A stretch of 64,000 bases of DNA from Streptomyces sp. NRRL WC-3626 (GTDB taxonomy: Bacteria; Actinomycetota; Actinomycetes; Streptomycetales; Streptomycetaceae), in NCBI RefSeq assembly GCF_000718785.1, contig NZ_JOCA01000001.1:124001-188000 (forward strand), read 5' to 3'. Positions within the stretch are counted from its first letter, which is position 1; each line of letters starts with the position of its first letter. Made by a program: the position numbers and the translations under genes. Shown here piece by piece: positions 8,999-18,500 of the stretch. Under the pieces are notes generated by a model. That model did no database searches. It was not told where the DNA came from and saw only the letters and a program-made list of their open reading frames with translations.

Positions 8999-10273
8999 AT
9001 GATCAGAAAGAAACGGCCGGTGGCAGGCGCCTGTGCCCTGCTCGCCGCACTGACGGCCGGGCTCGCCTTCCCGGCCGGGGCGGCCGCCGGAGAACCCACG
9101 GGCCAGAGCGCGCCGAAGGTCAACCTCGTCCTCGATGTCAGCGGCTCGATGCGCGCCAAGGACATCGACGGCCAGTCCCGCATGGCGGCGGCGAAGCAGG
9201 CGTTCAACGAGGTGCTGGACGCGACGCCCGAGGAGGTCGAGCTGGGCATCCGCACCCTGGGCGCGAACTATCCCGGCGACGACCGCAAGGAGGGCTGCAA
9301 GGACACCGCGCAGCTCTACCCGGTCGGCCCGCTGGACCGCACCGAGGCGAAGACGGCGGTGGCCACCCTCGCCCCGACGGGCTGGACGCCGATCGGCCCG
9401 GCCCTGCTGAAGGCGGCCGACGATCTCGAGGGCGGCGACGGCTCCAAGCGGATCGTGCTGATCAGTGACGGGGAGGACACCTGCGCCCCGCTCGACCCGT
9501 GCGAGGTGGCCCGGGAGATCGCGGCCCGTGGCATCGGTCTGACCATCGACACACTGGGCCTGGTGCCGAACGCCAAGCTGAGCCGGCAGCTCAGCTGCAT
9601 CGCCGAGGCGACGGGCGGCACGTACACGTCGGTCGAGCACCAGGACGAGCTCACGGACCGGGTGAACGAGCTGGTGGACCGCGCGGCCGAACCCGTGGTG
9701 ACGCCGGTGGCCACGCAGGGCGCCGACTCCTGCGACAAGGCGCCCGCGCTCGAGTCCGGACTCTTCACCGACCGCGAGGAGTTCGGGCAGCAGCGCTGGT
9801 ACCGCGTGGAACTGCCGGCCGGACAGGAGTTGCGTGCCTCGGTGAGCGTGGCGGCGGACCGGGCCGTACGCCCGGACTACGGTGTGCTGCTGCGGGCCGT
9901 CACCGTGCACGACCGGGAGATCGTACGCGGCGAGGCGACGGGCAACGGCCGCACCGATGTGCTCTCCACCGGGCTGCGCTATCCCAAGCCCGAGCGGGAC
10001 GACGACGACAGTGACAAGCCGGCCGCCGAGGTCGTGTGCCTGGTGGTGACCAACTCCTTCTCGGCGGACGCCGGGGTGAAGACGACGCCCGGTCTTCCGC
10101 TGGAGCTGACGATCGACGTGGTGGACGGCCCCGACGGGTCGGGCGACGTGGCCTCCTTCGGTCTCGGCCGGGGCTGGTGGCTGCTCGGCGCACTGATCGT
10201 CACCGGCTTCGTGGCCGGTCTGCTCTGGGGCTGGCTGTCCCGCTGGCGGTTCGCTGTCTGGAGGACCAACTGA
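8999..10273 (+). CDS. Secreted, membrane-anchored von Willebrand A domain protein
   Basis: A 424-residue protein with a signal peptide (cleavage near AGAAAGE, residue 30), then a VWA domain (about 38-225) whose metal site reads LVLDVSGSM with later conserved Thr and Asp (GWTPIG, LISDGEDTCAPLDPC). A beta-sandwich-like region follows (about 240-390), and one C-terminal membrane helix (GWWLLGALIVTGFVAGLLWGW) ends in a short basic tail. VWA domains bind proteins or ligands through a divalent metal. TAGGAT ends 6 bases before the ATG, so the mRNA is probably leaderless. The next gene starts inside its stop codon (TGATG). Partner and role unknown. Confidence 0.88.
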   Translation: MIRKKRPVAGACALLAALTAGLAFPAGAAAGEPTGQSAPKVNLVLDVSGSMRAKDIDGQSRMAAAKQAFNEVLDATPEEVELGIRTLGANYPGDDRKEGCKDTAQLYPVGPLDRTEAKTAVATLAPTGWTPIGPALLKAADDLEGGDGSKRIVLISDGEDTCAPLDPCEVAREIAARGIGLTIDTLGLVPNAKLSRQLSCIAEATGGTYTSVEHQDELTDRVNELVDRAAEPVVTPVATQGADSCDKAPALESGLFTDREEFGQQRWYRVELPAGQELRASVSVAADRAVRPDYGVLLRAVTVHDREIVRGEATGNGRTDVLSTGLRYPKPERDDDDSDKPAAEVVCLVVTNSFSADAGVKTTPGLPLELTIDVVDGPDGSGDVASFGLGRGWWLLGALIVTGFVAGLLWGWLSRWRFAVWRTN

Positions 10274-11070
10274 TGCGCGCCCTACGTGTACTGAGCGCCG
10301 CCCTGCTAGCCCTCGGGCTGGCCGCGGCCCCCGCGGCCGCCGACTCCTCGCCCTCGCCGTCCGAATCCGGGGACACCGGGGCGCCCACCCGCGCCGGCAC
10401 CTCGTTCCGTACGGCGACGGAGGTCGAGCAGGGGCAGACCGCCACCGCGCGCGCCTCCACGGGCGACTACCTGTACTGGTCGTTCCCGGCGGACGCCGGC
10501 CTGCGCCCCACCGTCCACGCGACGGTGAAGCTGCCGGAGAGCCACGCGGCCGAGACCTGGCAGATCGACGTGTACGACGGTCTGCGCCGCCGCCAGGCCT
10601 GCCAGTACGGCGCGCAGACCCGCACCGCCGGGGCGAACGCGCCCTCGGTGGAGCTGGACTGCGTGCTGCGCACGGTCCGTGCCTGGTCGGAGCCGTGGGC
10701 CAACGACCCGCTGCCGGGCACCTACTACGTCCGGCTGACCGCGCTGCGGCTGTCGACGGCCGACCTCGGCCAGGCGGTGGAGACCGAACTGCGGGTCGAG
10801 TCGAAGGACATGGGCGGCGCGGCGGCGGTGGACGGCGCGCTGTCCGAGCCGCTGATGCCGGGCATCGCCACCCGGGCCGGCAAGGACGAGGAGGAGGACC
10901 GGGCGGTCCTGGCCGGCCTCGAGCCCGAGGACGGCTGGACCTCCGGCTGGTGGTCCGACCGCTGGATATGGACGGCGGCGGGCGGCGTCCTGGCCGCCCT
11001 GGCGGGCGTCGCCGGCTACCGCCTGACGCGGGGGTCCGGGCGTCCGCCCGGGGCACCACCGCACGCGTGA
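10273..11070 (+). CDS. Secreted membrane-anchored protein paired with the VWA protein
   Basis: A 265-residue protein starting at the ATG that overlaps the VWA gene's stop by one base, so it is translationally coupled. It has a signal peptide (ends near APAAADS, residue 24), a Ser/Pro/Glu-rich stretch, one predicted extracellular beta-rich domain (about 40-180, with GDYLYWSFPADAG) and a C-terminal helix (IWTAAGGVLAALAGVAGYRL). GDYLYWSF and a matching stretch in the VWA gene (QQRWYRVELPAGQ) suggest both carry PPC-like sandwich domains; that is inference. The orientation suggests the two proteins form a cell-surface complex. A strong terminator follows. Confidence 0.8.
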   Translation: MRALRVLSAALLALGLAAAPAAADSSPSPSESGDTGAPTRAGTSFRTATEVEQGQTATARASTGDYLYWSFPADAGLRPTVHATVKLPESHAAETWQIDVYDGLRRRQACQYGAQTRTAGANAPSVELDCVLRTVRAWSEPWANDPLPGTYYVRLTALRLSTADLGQAVETELRVESKDMGGAAAVDGALSEPLMPGIATRAGKDEEEDRAVLAGLEPEDGWTSGWWSDRWIWTAAGGVLAALAGVAGYRLTRGSGRPPGAPPHA

Positions 11071-11080
11071 CACATACGCC

Positions 11081-11108
11081 GGAAGGCCCGCCGTCGTGCG
11101 GGCCTTCC
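11081..11108 (+). terminator. Terminator after the VWA pair
   Basis: GGAAGGCCCG-CCGTCGTG-CGGGCCTTCC forms a 10-bp perfect stem 11 bases after the stop, followed by a short T-containing stretch. It lies between convergent genes and may work both ways. Confidence 0.85.
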
Positions 11109-11119
11109 GTCTTCTCGCC

Positions 11120-11746
11120 CTACGCCTCCCGCAGCGCCTTGGCGAGCGTGCCCTCGCCGGTCACCTCGACCCGGCCCGCGCGGACCGCGTCCGTCAGTGC
11201 CAGCTCGCCCCGGCCTATCGCCGTACAGGTGTCGGTGTCCAGGCAGAGCAGGGCGTCGGGCTCGCCGGGAGCGGGGCCGTCGCCGTACACGGGGCCTTCC
11301 TCGGTGCCGACGTGCAGATGGAATCTGCCCTCGTCCAGGCGGACTTCGACCAGTCCCTCGCCGTCCAGGGAGCGCAGCAGCGGCAGGGCGAACCAGTGGG
11401 CGCGCACCGCGTCCGTGGGGCGCCGCTCCCCCAGTTCCGCCTCGCCCCAGGTGCCGAGCGCCTGGAGGACGGGGAGCAACGCCGCGCCGCGCGGGGTGAG
11501 TTCGTAGACGTACGCCGCGCCGGGCGGGGGCAGTCGCCGTCGGGTGGTGAGGCCGTCGCGTTCCATGTCCTTGAGCCGGGAGGCCAGTACGTCCGTGCTG
11601 ACGCCGGGCAGGTCCGCGTGCAGGTCGGTGTAGCGGCGCGGGCCTGCGAGCAGTTCGCGGACGATCAGCAGGGTCCAGCGGTCGCCGACGGCATCGAGCG
11701 CGCGGGCCGCGGAACAGTACTGGTCGTAGCTTCGGCGTGGTGACAT
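11120..11746 (-). CDS. HxlR-type winged-helix regulator with SCP2-like C-terminal domain
   Basis: About 208 residues from MSPRRSYDQYCSAARALD; ATGs at 11764 and 11812 are alternatives inside the operator region. The first 95 residues are HxlR-like: GDRWTLLIVRELLAGPRRYTDL, then LPGVSTDVLASRLKDMERDGL and the Y-ELTPRG wing. The rest (VEVRLDEGRFHLHVG to LAKALREA) resembles a sterol-carrier-protein-2-like domain often fused to these regulators, perhaps for ligand sensing. It is divergent from the aminotransferase at 11830, its likely target along with itself. Confidence 0.85.
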   Translation of the reverse strand: MSPRRSYDQYCSAARALDAVGDRWTLLIVRELLAGPRRYTDLHADLPGVSTDVLASRLKDMERDGLTTRRRLPPPGAAYVYELTPRGAALLPVLQALGTWGEAELGERRPTDAVRAHWFALPLLRSLDGEGLVEVRLDEGRFHLHVGTEEGPVYGDGPAPGEPDALLCLDTDTCTAIGRGELALTDAVRAGRVEVTGEGTLAKALREA

Positions 11747-11768
11747 GCGACGCAGTCTAGACATGTTG

Positions 11769-11803
11769 TTGGACTTTCCAAGCTTCCACTTGGTAAAACC
11801 AAG
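11769..11803. promoter_or_regulatory. Clustered TTGG/CCAA operator between HxlR regulator and aminotransferase
   Basis: Three overlapping inverted repeats occur in 35 bases: TTGGA-CTT-TCCAA (11769-11781), CCAAG-CTTCCA-CTTGG (11778-11793) and CTTGG-TAAAA-CCAAG (11789-11803). The stretch is AT-rich and sits directly upstream of both divergent genes, as expected for a site bound by more than one regulator dimer. Confidence 0.65.
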
Positions 11804-11829
11804 CAACACCACGTGAGGGGAAGCGGCGC

Positions 11830-13038
11830 ATGGAGTTCCGGCAGTCGAGCAAGCTCAGCGAGGTCTGTTACGAGATCCGCGGTCCGGTCATCGAACACGC
11901 CAACGCGCTGGAGGAGGCGGGGCACAGCGTGCTGCGCCTGAACACCGGCAACCCGGCGCTGTTCGGTTTCGAGGCGCCCGAGGAGATCCTCCAGGACATG
12001 ATCCGGATGCTCCCTCGGGCGCACGGCTACACCGACTCACGGGGCATACTCTCCGCCCGCCGCGCGGTGGCCCAGCGCTACCAGACCCTGGGCCTGGAGG
12101 TCGACGTCGACGACGTCTTCCTCGGCAACGGCGTCTCCGAGCTGGTGTCCATGGCCGTACAGGCCCTGCTGGAGGACGGTGACGAAGTCCTCATCCCCGC
12201 ACCGGACTTCCCGCTGTGGACCGCGGTGACGAACCTCGCGGGCGGCAAGGCGGTGCACTACCTCTGCGACGAACAGGCCGACTGGTACCCGGACCTGGAC
12301 GACATGGCCGCGAAGATCACGGACCGCACGAAGGCCGTGGTCGTCATCAACCCCAACAATCCCACCGGCGCGGTGTACCCGAAGGAGATCGTCGAGGGCA
12401 TCCTCGACCTGGCCCGCCGCCACGGCCTGATGGTCCTCGCCGACGAGATCTACGACCAGATCCTCTACGACGACGCCGTGCACCACTCGGCCGCCGCCCT
12501 CGCCCCCGACCTGGTCGTCCTCACCTTCTGCGGACTGTCCAAGACGTACCGCGTGGCGGGTTTCCGCTCCGGCTGGCTGGTGGTCACCGGCCCCAAGCAG
12601 CACGCGCGGAACTACCTGGAGGGCCTGACGATGCTGGCCTCCATGCGGCTGTGCGCCAACGCGCCCGCGCAGTACGCCATCCAGGCCGCGCTCGGTGGCC
12701 GGCAGTCCATCCACGAGCTCACGGCGCCGGGCGGAAGGCTGCGCGAACAGCGGGACGTGGCCTGGCGGAAACTGAACGAGATCCCCGGCGTGAGCTGCGT
12801 CAAACCGAAGGGGGCGCTGTACGCGTTCGCGCGCATCGACCCCTCCGTGCACAAGATCCACGACGACGAGAAGTTCGTCCTGGACCTGCTGCTGAGGGAG
12901 AAGATCCAGGTGGTCCAGGGCACCGGCTTCAACTGGCCCTCCCCCGACCACTTCCGCATCCTCACCCTCCCCCACGCGGACGTCCTGGAGACGGCGATCG
13001 GCCGGATCGGGCGGTTCCTCGGCGGATACCGGCAGTAA
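11830..13038 (+). CDS. PLP-dependent aminotransferase, alanine-transaminase (AlaA) type
   Basis: A 402-residue class I aminotransferase, full length for the AlaA branch. Seen are NTGNPALFGFEAPEEI at the N-terminus, NPNNPTGAVYPKE (about residue 177), DEIYDQILYDD (about 208) and the PLP-lysine region TFCGLSKTYRVAGFRSGW (about 233-250). The start MEFRQSSKLSEVCYEIRGPVIEHA is typical of enzymes making alanine from pyruvate and glutamate. Its promoter is shared with the divergent HxlR regulator. A different small amino-acid substrate is possible. Confidence 0.92.
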   Translation: MEFRQSSKLSEVCYEIRGPVIEHANALEEAGHSVLRLNTGNPALFGFEAPEEILQDMIRMLPRAHGYTDSRGILSARRAVAQRYQTLGLEVDVDDVFLGNGVSELVSMAVQALLEDGDEVLIPAPDFPLWTAVTNLAGGKAVHYLCDEQADWYPDLDDMAAKITDRTKAVVVINPNNPTGAVYPKEIVEGILDLARRHGLMVLADEIYDQILYDDAVHHSAAALAPDLVVLTFCGLSKTYRVAGFRSGWLVVTGPKQHARNYLEGLTMLASMRLCANAPAQYAIQAALGGRQSIHELTAPGGRLREQRDVAWRKLNEIPGVSCVKPKGALYAFARIDPSVHKIHDDEKFVLDLLLREKIQVVQGTGFNWPSPDHFRILTLPHADVLETAIGRIGRFLGGYRQ

Positions 13039-13053
13039 GGAACCGGCCGCGCG

Positions 13054-13401
13054 GTGATCGCGTCGGATCAAGGTATGCAAGAAGAACGACAAGGATGTGC
13101 GGGCATCCTCCTGGCGGCCGTGGGAGCCGTCACGGCGGTGCTCGCCTGGGCGCCGAGGGCGCGGGTCAGTGTGCACGGCGGCTTCGAGGGCATGCACCGG
13201 GACCTGAGCGTCCTCTACGTCGATCTCCCGCTCATCGCCGCCGGCGGTGCGCTCGTCCCGCTCGCCGCCTGGCTGCTCGCCCTGCGCGCATCGCGCCGGC
13301 CATGGCTCGCGGCCGCGTTCGCCGTGGGCGCGCTCGGGCTCGGCGTCTGGGGGCTGCTCAGCTGGTGGACGCCGTACGAGCGGCCCGAGTTCATGGGGTA
13401 G
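13054..13401 (+). CDS. Small membrane protein of unknown function
   Basis: 115 residues from the GTG at 13054, or 108 from the ATG at 13075; neither has a convincing ribosome site. Three hydrophobic segments are visible (ILLAAVGAVTAVLAW, then a stretch around LIAAGGALVPLAAWLLAL, then WLAAAFAVGALGLGVWGLLSWW), with an external loop rich in charged residues after the first. I do not recognise the family. It follows the aminotransferase by 15 bases and may be cotranscribed. Confidence 0.6.
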   Translation: MIASDQGMQEERQGCAGILLAAVGAVTAVLAWAPRARVSVHGGFEGMHRDLSVLYVDLPLIAAGGALVPLAAWLLALRASRRPWLAAAFAVGALGLGVWGLLSWWTPYERPEFMG

Positions 13402-13414
13402 GCCCGTCCGGACC

Positions 13415-14119
13415 CTACGCGGTGAGCGGCTCCGTGTCGGGGCGGCCCCGCGTCTGCGGACGGTGGCCGGGGGATGTCCGCGGTTGTCCGATCTCCTCGC
13501 CCAGTGCCGTCACCGCGCCCTCGAGCACATCCGGGCCGACGATGTTGATCAGCAGCAGACCGAGGGCGTACGACTTCTGCGTGTCCGTCATCTCGCTGGC
13601 GTCCAGCGACTCCACGGCGGTCGCGAGGTCCTGCTGCTCCTGCTCGGGCAGGTTCTGCAGCAGGGCCAGACAGAAGGCCGGCAGGGCGACACGGGCGCGT
13701 GCGTACCGCACTCCGCGCATGATGCGGGTGACCTGCTGGGAACGGTCCTTCGCACGGACCCGGTCGACGCCCCGGTCGGCCACGCCGAGCAGCATCGCGA
13801 GGATGAGGTTGGGGCCGACGCCGACCTCCTGGTCCCCGACGCGGACGTTGAACAGCGAGCTGCGGAACAGCGCCAGCGCGGCCAGCCCGGCGACGAGCAC
13901 CTGGAGAGCCGCCGTCTGGTCGGCGGAGGTGGAGCCGAAGCGCCAGTCGAACGTGCGGATGAGCCACAGAACACCGCTGCTCGCCGCCGCGTTGAGCAGG
14001 ACGTAGAACCACGCGCTGGCGACACCCAGCAGGGCCGACGGACGGTCGCGGTAGCGCGACATCAGTTCGGCCGTGCCCACCAGCGCTCCCAGCACGCCCG
14101 CCGCGACGAATCCCTGCAT
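13415..14119 (-). CDS. Membrane protein of unknown function next to kinase genes
   Basis: 234 residues from MQGFVAAGVLGALVG. The first third is hydrophobic with about three membrane segments (residues 4-18, 30-55, 70-88); the rest is a cytoplasmic-looking region with RVRAKDRSQQVTRIMRGV and a helical stretch rich in leucine and acidic residues (LLQNLPEQEQQDLATAVESLD). The C-terminus is proline/arginine-rich and looks disordered. It lies 34 bases after a winged-helix gene in a two-gene operon divergent from two Hanks kinases. I do not recognise the family; a membrane output or sensor for the kinases is speculation. Confidence 0.65.
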   Translation of the reverse strand: MQGFVAAGVLGALVGTAELMSRYRDRPSALLGVASAWFYVLLNAAASSGVLWLIRTFDWRFGSTSADQTAALQVLVAGLAALALFRSSLFNVRVGDQEVGVGPNLILAMLLGVADRGVDRVRAKDRSQQVTRIMRGVRYARARVALPAFCLALLQNLPEQEQQDLATAVESLDASEMTDTQKSYALGLLLINIVGPDVLEGAVTALGEEIGQPRTSPGHRPQTRGRPDTEPLTA

Positions 14120-14153
14120 CCGGTGCCACCTCCCGCCCTGCCGTACCCGGCTG

Positions 14154-14480
14154 CTAGCGCGTTCCGTCCACGAATTCCCGGCCGCTCGGGGTGATTTCGA
14201 CCGTCTCGTCCGCTTCGGCGGTGATGACCTCGACCAGCGACAGCCGCCGGAGGACCTCGACCGCCTCGGCGATCTGGAGTGTCGTCAGACCGAGTCCGAC
14301 CCGCAGGTCACCCACCGCCGTGCGCGGCCTGCCGTACAGGGCCTGGATCACCAGCGTCGCGGCGGGGGGCAGGGCCTCCGTGGAGCGGCCGGGTCCGGCC
14401 GGCGAACCGCCGTGGGTGACCTGACGGTTCGTCGCGTTGAGGAACGTACTGAACGGATCCGCGGAACTCTCCCTGGACAT
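14154..14480 (-). CDS. Small winged-helix-like protein
   Basis: 108 residues from the ATG at 14480, which has GGAGGG at good spacing; the longer upstream frame is a shadow of the kinase gene. The middle reads LVIQALYGRPRTAVGDLRVG, then LGLTTLQIAEAVEVLRRLSLVEVI, and ends with a polar wing (ETVEITPSGREF), the pattern of a MarR-like winged helix in which one segment selects targets. It is first in the operon with the 13415 membrane protein and is divergent from the kinase at 14640. It may bind DNA or serve as a protein-interaction module. Confidence 0.7.
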   Translation of the reverse strand: MSRESSADPFSTFLNATNRQVTHGGSPAGPGRSTEALPPAATLVIQALYGRPRTAVGDLRVGLGLTTLQIAEAVEVLRRLSLVEVITAEADETVEITPSGREFVDGTR

Positions 14481-14572
14481 CCCGGCCCTCCTCGTAGCGG
14501 TGCAACTACACGACCTCATCACCCTGTTGGGCGGCTTTCCACACAAACTGTCCCTGTTCGGGTACGGCCCCC

Positions 14573-14578
14573 TACTAT
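14573..14578 (+). promoter_or_regulatory. Possible -10 box of the kinase pair
   Basis: TACTAT lies 62 bases before the first kinase start in an otherwise GC-rich stretch. No good -35 box is visible, so this is only a candidate. Confidence 0.35.
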
Positions 14579-14639
14579 ACGAGGAGACGTGGATCACAGG
14601 GTCCTGTTCCGATCCGCGCGAACACGGGGGAGAGCGCGG

Positions 14640-15527
14640 ATGGACATCCGGGACCGGGCGCCGGTCATCGGCCGCTGGACGATCGGCCCGCGGCTGGGGC
14701 GGGGCGGAATGGGCACCGTGTACAGCGCCGTGGACCGGGAGAGCGGTGAACGGTGCGCCGTGAAGGTCATGCGCGGGGACGCCGCGTCGCCTCCCGGCGG
14801 GGATCCGCGCGTGCTGCGGGAGCTGCGTACGGCCGAGGCGCTCGTCCACCCCCACATCGTGCGCACCCACGCCTGCGGGTACGCCGACGGACGGTACTTC
14901 CTGGTGATGGAGCTGTGCGAGGGCGGCAGCCTGGACGAGCGGGTGCGCCAGGGGGAACCGCCCGGTCCGGCCGCGGCCGTCGCCCTGTTCCTCGACGTGC
15001 TCGACGCACTGCAGCACGCCCATACGGCACCCCTGGAGGCCCTCGACGCCCAGGGCAGGCCGGTCCGGGTCACGGGCGTGGTCCACCGTGACATCAAGCC
15101 GCACAACCTGCTGCTCACCGGCGATCCCTCCCGCCCCCGGGTGAAGATCGCGGACTTCGGCCTGGCCAAGTCCTACGAACTGGCCGGGGCCAGCGGAGTG
15201 ACCCGGACCGGCGCGTCCGCCGGGACACCCGCCTTCATGCCCCGCCAGCAGGTCGTCAACTTCAAGTACGTCCAGCCGGACGTGGACGTCTGGGCGGTGG
15301 CGGCGTCCCTGTACTTCGTCCTGAGCGGCGGCCGTACCCCGCGGGACTTCCCACCGGACCGCGACCCCTGGCTGACCGCCTGGCACAGCCGGCCCGTGCC
15401 GCTCGCCGAGCGGGCCCCGGACGTACCTCCGCGGCTGGCCCGCCTGGTCGACGAGGCCCTCACCGACACTCCGCGCATCCGCTTCCCCACGGCGGCCGCC
15501 CTCCGGTCGGCACTGGAAGCGGTGTAA
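14640..15527 (+). CDS. Hanks-type Ser/Thr protein kinase, soluble, non-canonical APE motif
   Basis: 295 residues from the ATG at 14640 after GGGGGAGAG. The whole protein is one kinase domain: GRGGMG loop (20-25), AVK with Lys42, HRDIKPHN (149-156, catalytic Asp151), DFG (172-174). The segment that normally reads Y-M-A-P-E-Q is FMPRQQ (199-204), so the glutamate that locks the activation loop is missing. No membrane segment or sensor domain is present, unlike PknB. It is followed after 32 bases by a second, much larger kinase, so the two are probably cotranscribed. Confidence 0.93.
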   Translation: MDIRDRAPVIGRWTIGPRLGRGGMGTVYSAVDRESGERCAVKVMRGDAASPPGGDPRVLRELRTAEALVHPHIVRTHACGYADGRYFLVMELCEGGSLDERVRQGEPPGPAAAVALFLDVLDALQHAHTAPLEALDAQGRPVRVTGVVHRDIKPHNLLLTGDPSRPRVKIADFGLAKSYELAGASGVTRTGASAGTPAFMPRQQVVNFKYVQPDVDVWAVAASLYFVLSGGRTPRDFPPDRDPWLTAWHSRPVPLAERAPDVPPRLARLVDEALTDTPRIRFPTAAALRSALEAV

Positions 15528-15559
15528 CGCGCCCCACTCCCTTCCCGGAAGGCCCTCAC

Positions 15560-18500
15560 ATGCCGACGCACAGTTCGCGTTCCTGGCCGTCGTCCGGACA
15601 CCCCGCCCGGCAGGACGACAGCGCCTGGTCGGCCGGCACGACGGTGCTGGGCGAGTTCGTCGTCGAACGCCCCCTCGGTCAGGGCGGGTTCGGCGCGGTC
15701 GTCCTGGCGGTGAGCCGGCGCACCGGGGACCGGTACGCGGTGAAGCGGGTACACCGGGACGACCCGGTGGAACAGGGCCGGTTCCTCACCGAGGCGCAGC
15801 GCTGGATCGGACTGCCCCCGCATCCGCACATCACCCCCTGCCACTTCACCCGCACCGTCGGCTCCCAGCTGGCCGTGTTCAGCGAGTACGTCGCCGGGGG
15901 TTCGCTGGCGGACTGGATCGCGGACGGGCGGCTGTACGCCGGGACCGAGCGGGAACGCCTGCGCACCGTGCTGCGGATCGCCGTCGAGGCGGCCTGGGGT
16001 CTGGCGGCCGCCCATGCGCACGGTCTGCTCCATCTCGACACCAAGCCCGGCAACGTCCTGCTCACCGGGTCCGGTGCCGCGAGGATCACCGACTTCGGGC
16101 TGGCGACGGGCGGCGAGCGGGACGTCCAGGACGTCATCGGGCAGGAGTACGTCCTCGACTTCCTGACCCGGGAGGGCGACGGCATCGACGCGGAGACCAG
16201 CGAGGTGCTGAGGAACGTACTGCGGCAGACGCTCGCGGAGGCGCGGGCACAGGAGGCTCCGCCGCCGAGCGCGGTGGCGGAGGGCGTCACCCCCGGCTAC
16301 GCCTCCCCGGAGCAGGCCGAGGGCCGTCCGCTGGGCCGGGCGGCCGACCTGTGGAGCTGGGCCGTGACCGTACTGGAGATGTTCACCGGCGGCCGCAGCT
16401 GGCCCTCGGGGACGCTCGCCGGGGCGGCTCTGGAGACGCACCTGGAGACGCTGCGGGACGGCACGCCGGGGCCGGTCGCCATGCCCGACGGGGTGGTCGC
16501 GCTGCTGCGGGCCTGCTTCCGCACGGATCCGCGCGAGCGTCCGGAGTCCCTCCAGGAGGCGGCGGACAGTCTGGTGCGGACCGCTGTCCGGGAGTGCGGC
16601 ATCCCGCTGCCCGGCGACCCTCCGCCCTCGGCGCCGCGCCCCACCGTGAAGGGCGGCTTCGAGCGCCGGCTGCCCGGCGGGGCCGCCTGGCAGGATCCCC
16701 GGGAGCTCCTGGGCGCCGCCTACGAGGCCGCCGGCCGGGACCCCGGGGAGGCGGTGCGGTTCTGGCCGAGCGGCCACGGCAGCCGGGCCTCGCAGTCCAT
16801 GGAGGACCTGCGGGCGCTCACCGAGGCGGTCGCGGTCCTCGACACGGTGCGGGACCCCGACGACTCGGTTCGGCTGCTGTGGGCACGTGTCGTCGCCGAG
16901 TCGGGCCGGGTCCGGCAGGGCCTGGGCGACCTGCCCGGAGCCGTCGAGGCGTACCGGGCGAGCGCCCGGGCGCTTCGGCGACCGGCGGGACCGGACCCGC
17001 AGCACGCACTCTCCCTGCGGCTCGCGGTCCTGCACTCGCTCGCCACCGTGCTGCGGCTGTCGGGTTCCCCCGGTGAGTCGGTCGCGATCTGCGACCAGGT
17101 CCTCGACGAGGCGGAGGCGGTGTCGGATCCGGTCGAGGCGGCCCTCATCCGGGGCACGGCCCTCGGGACGAAGGCCAACGCGGTCGACGACCCGCACGAA
17201 CAGATCCCTCTCCTCGAACGGGCCATCGACGCCATGACCGTCGCCGGTGAGGACGAAGGGCTGGCCCTGGCGCTGGCCGGCCGGGCCGCGGCGCTGGAGA
17301 AGACGGGACGGACCGACGAGGCCGCCGCCGCATGGGAGCGGGCCGACGCGCTGATCGAGGGCGCCGCCGCTCCGGGCCGCACCGACCTCGACGCCGTACG
17401 GGCCGCGCTGCGCCTCAACCGGGCGGTGACCGCGAAGGGCACGCGGGACACCGCGGTCCACGCACGGGCGGCGGTCGCCCTGTACGAGCCCCTGGTGCAC
17501 GAGCGGGGCCGGCACGATGTCGCCGGGGATCTGGGCCGGGCGCTGCTGCTGTCGGCCCTGGGCGACGAGCACGCCGGACGGCCGCAGCAGGCCCTCGCCG
17601 CGTACCGGTCGGCCCGCTCACTGCTGGAGGACGCCGTACTGCGCGACGGCCGGCTGGACTACGTCCGCTATCTGGCACAGGCCCATGACCACGAGTCGAC
17701 CCTCGTACGGGCGCTGGAGGACCCGGCCGCCGCCGTCGCGCTCGCCCGGCGGGCCGTCGAGGTGTGGGACCGGCTCAGCGCCACGGACGGCCGCGACGCC
17801 TGGCTCGTCGACCGGGCCGAAGCCCGGCGCAAACTCGCCGACGCCCACATCGACGCGGGCGACGGGGCGGCCGCGGCACGGGAGTTCGACGAGGCCGAGC
17901 GCGTGCTCGGGTCGGCGTCCGCCGCAGGCTCGGGCGGCCGGCTGGTCTCGACGCTGATCCACACCGGGCGGGCCGTGCTGCTGCGCAGGTCGGGAGAGCC
18001 CGAGGCGGCATGCCGCGAAGTACAGCTCGCGCTCGACGCGCTGGGCACTCCGGCCGAACCGCAGGAGGAACAGGTCCAAGTGCGCTGTCTGCAGACCCTC
18101 AACGCCGCACTGGGCGACCTGGACCGGCACAAGGAGGCGCTGGCCGTCGCCGACCGGATCACCACGGCGGTGGAGTCCCTGTTCGAACGCGGCGAGGTCT
18201 CCCTGCGCGATGTCGTGGACGCCCGCCAGCGCCGCGTCAACGTACTGCTGCGGCTCGGGCATGTCACCGAGGCGCAGGTCCCCGCCCTCCAGGCGCTGCG
18301 GGAGTACCGGACTCTGATCGACGACGGGCGCACCGACCTGGTGGACGAGGCGGCGCGGCTGCGCGGAGCCCTGTCCGTGGCGCTGCATCGCTCCGGGGAC
18401 CTGGACGGCGCGGTCCGCGAGATGGAGACGATGCGCCGCCACTTCGCCGAGCGGACCTCGTACCCATGGCAGCGCCTCCTTCCCCGGCAGACCGTGGACA

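Noticed and set aside
5546..11059. A minus-strand frame of about 1837 codons spanning the siderophore and VWA genes
   Set aside because: It is a shadow of high-GC coding on the other strand: composition is extremely Arg/Pro-rich, no family motif is seen, and it crosses five well-supported genes.
14073..14639. Long N-terminal extension of the first kinase
   Set aside because: It overlaps two divergent genes, is Arg/Pro-rich, and the ATG at 14640 has a good ribosome site directly before the kinase domain.
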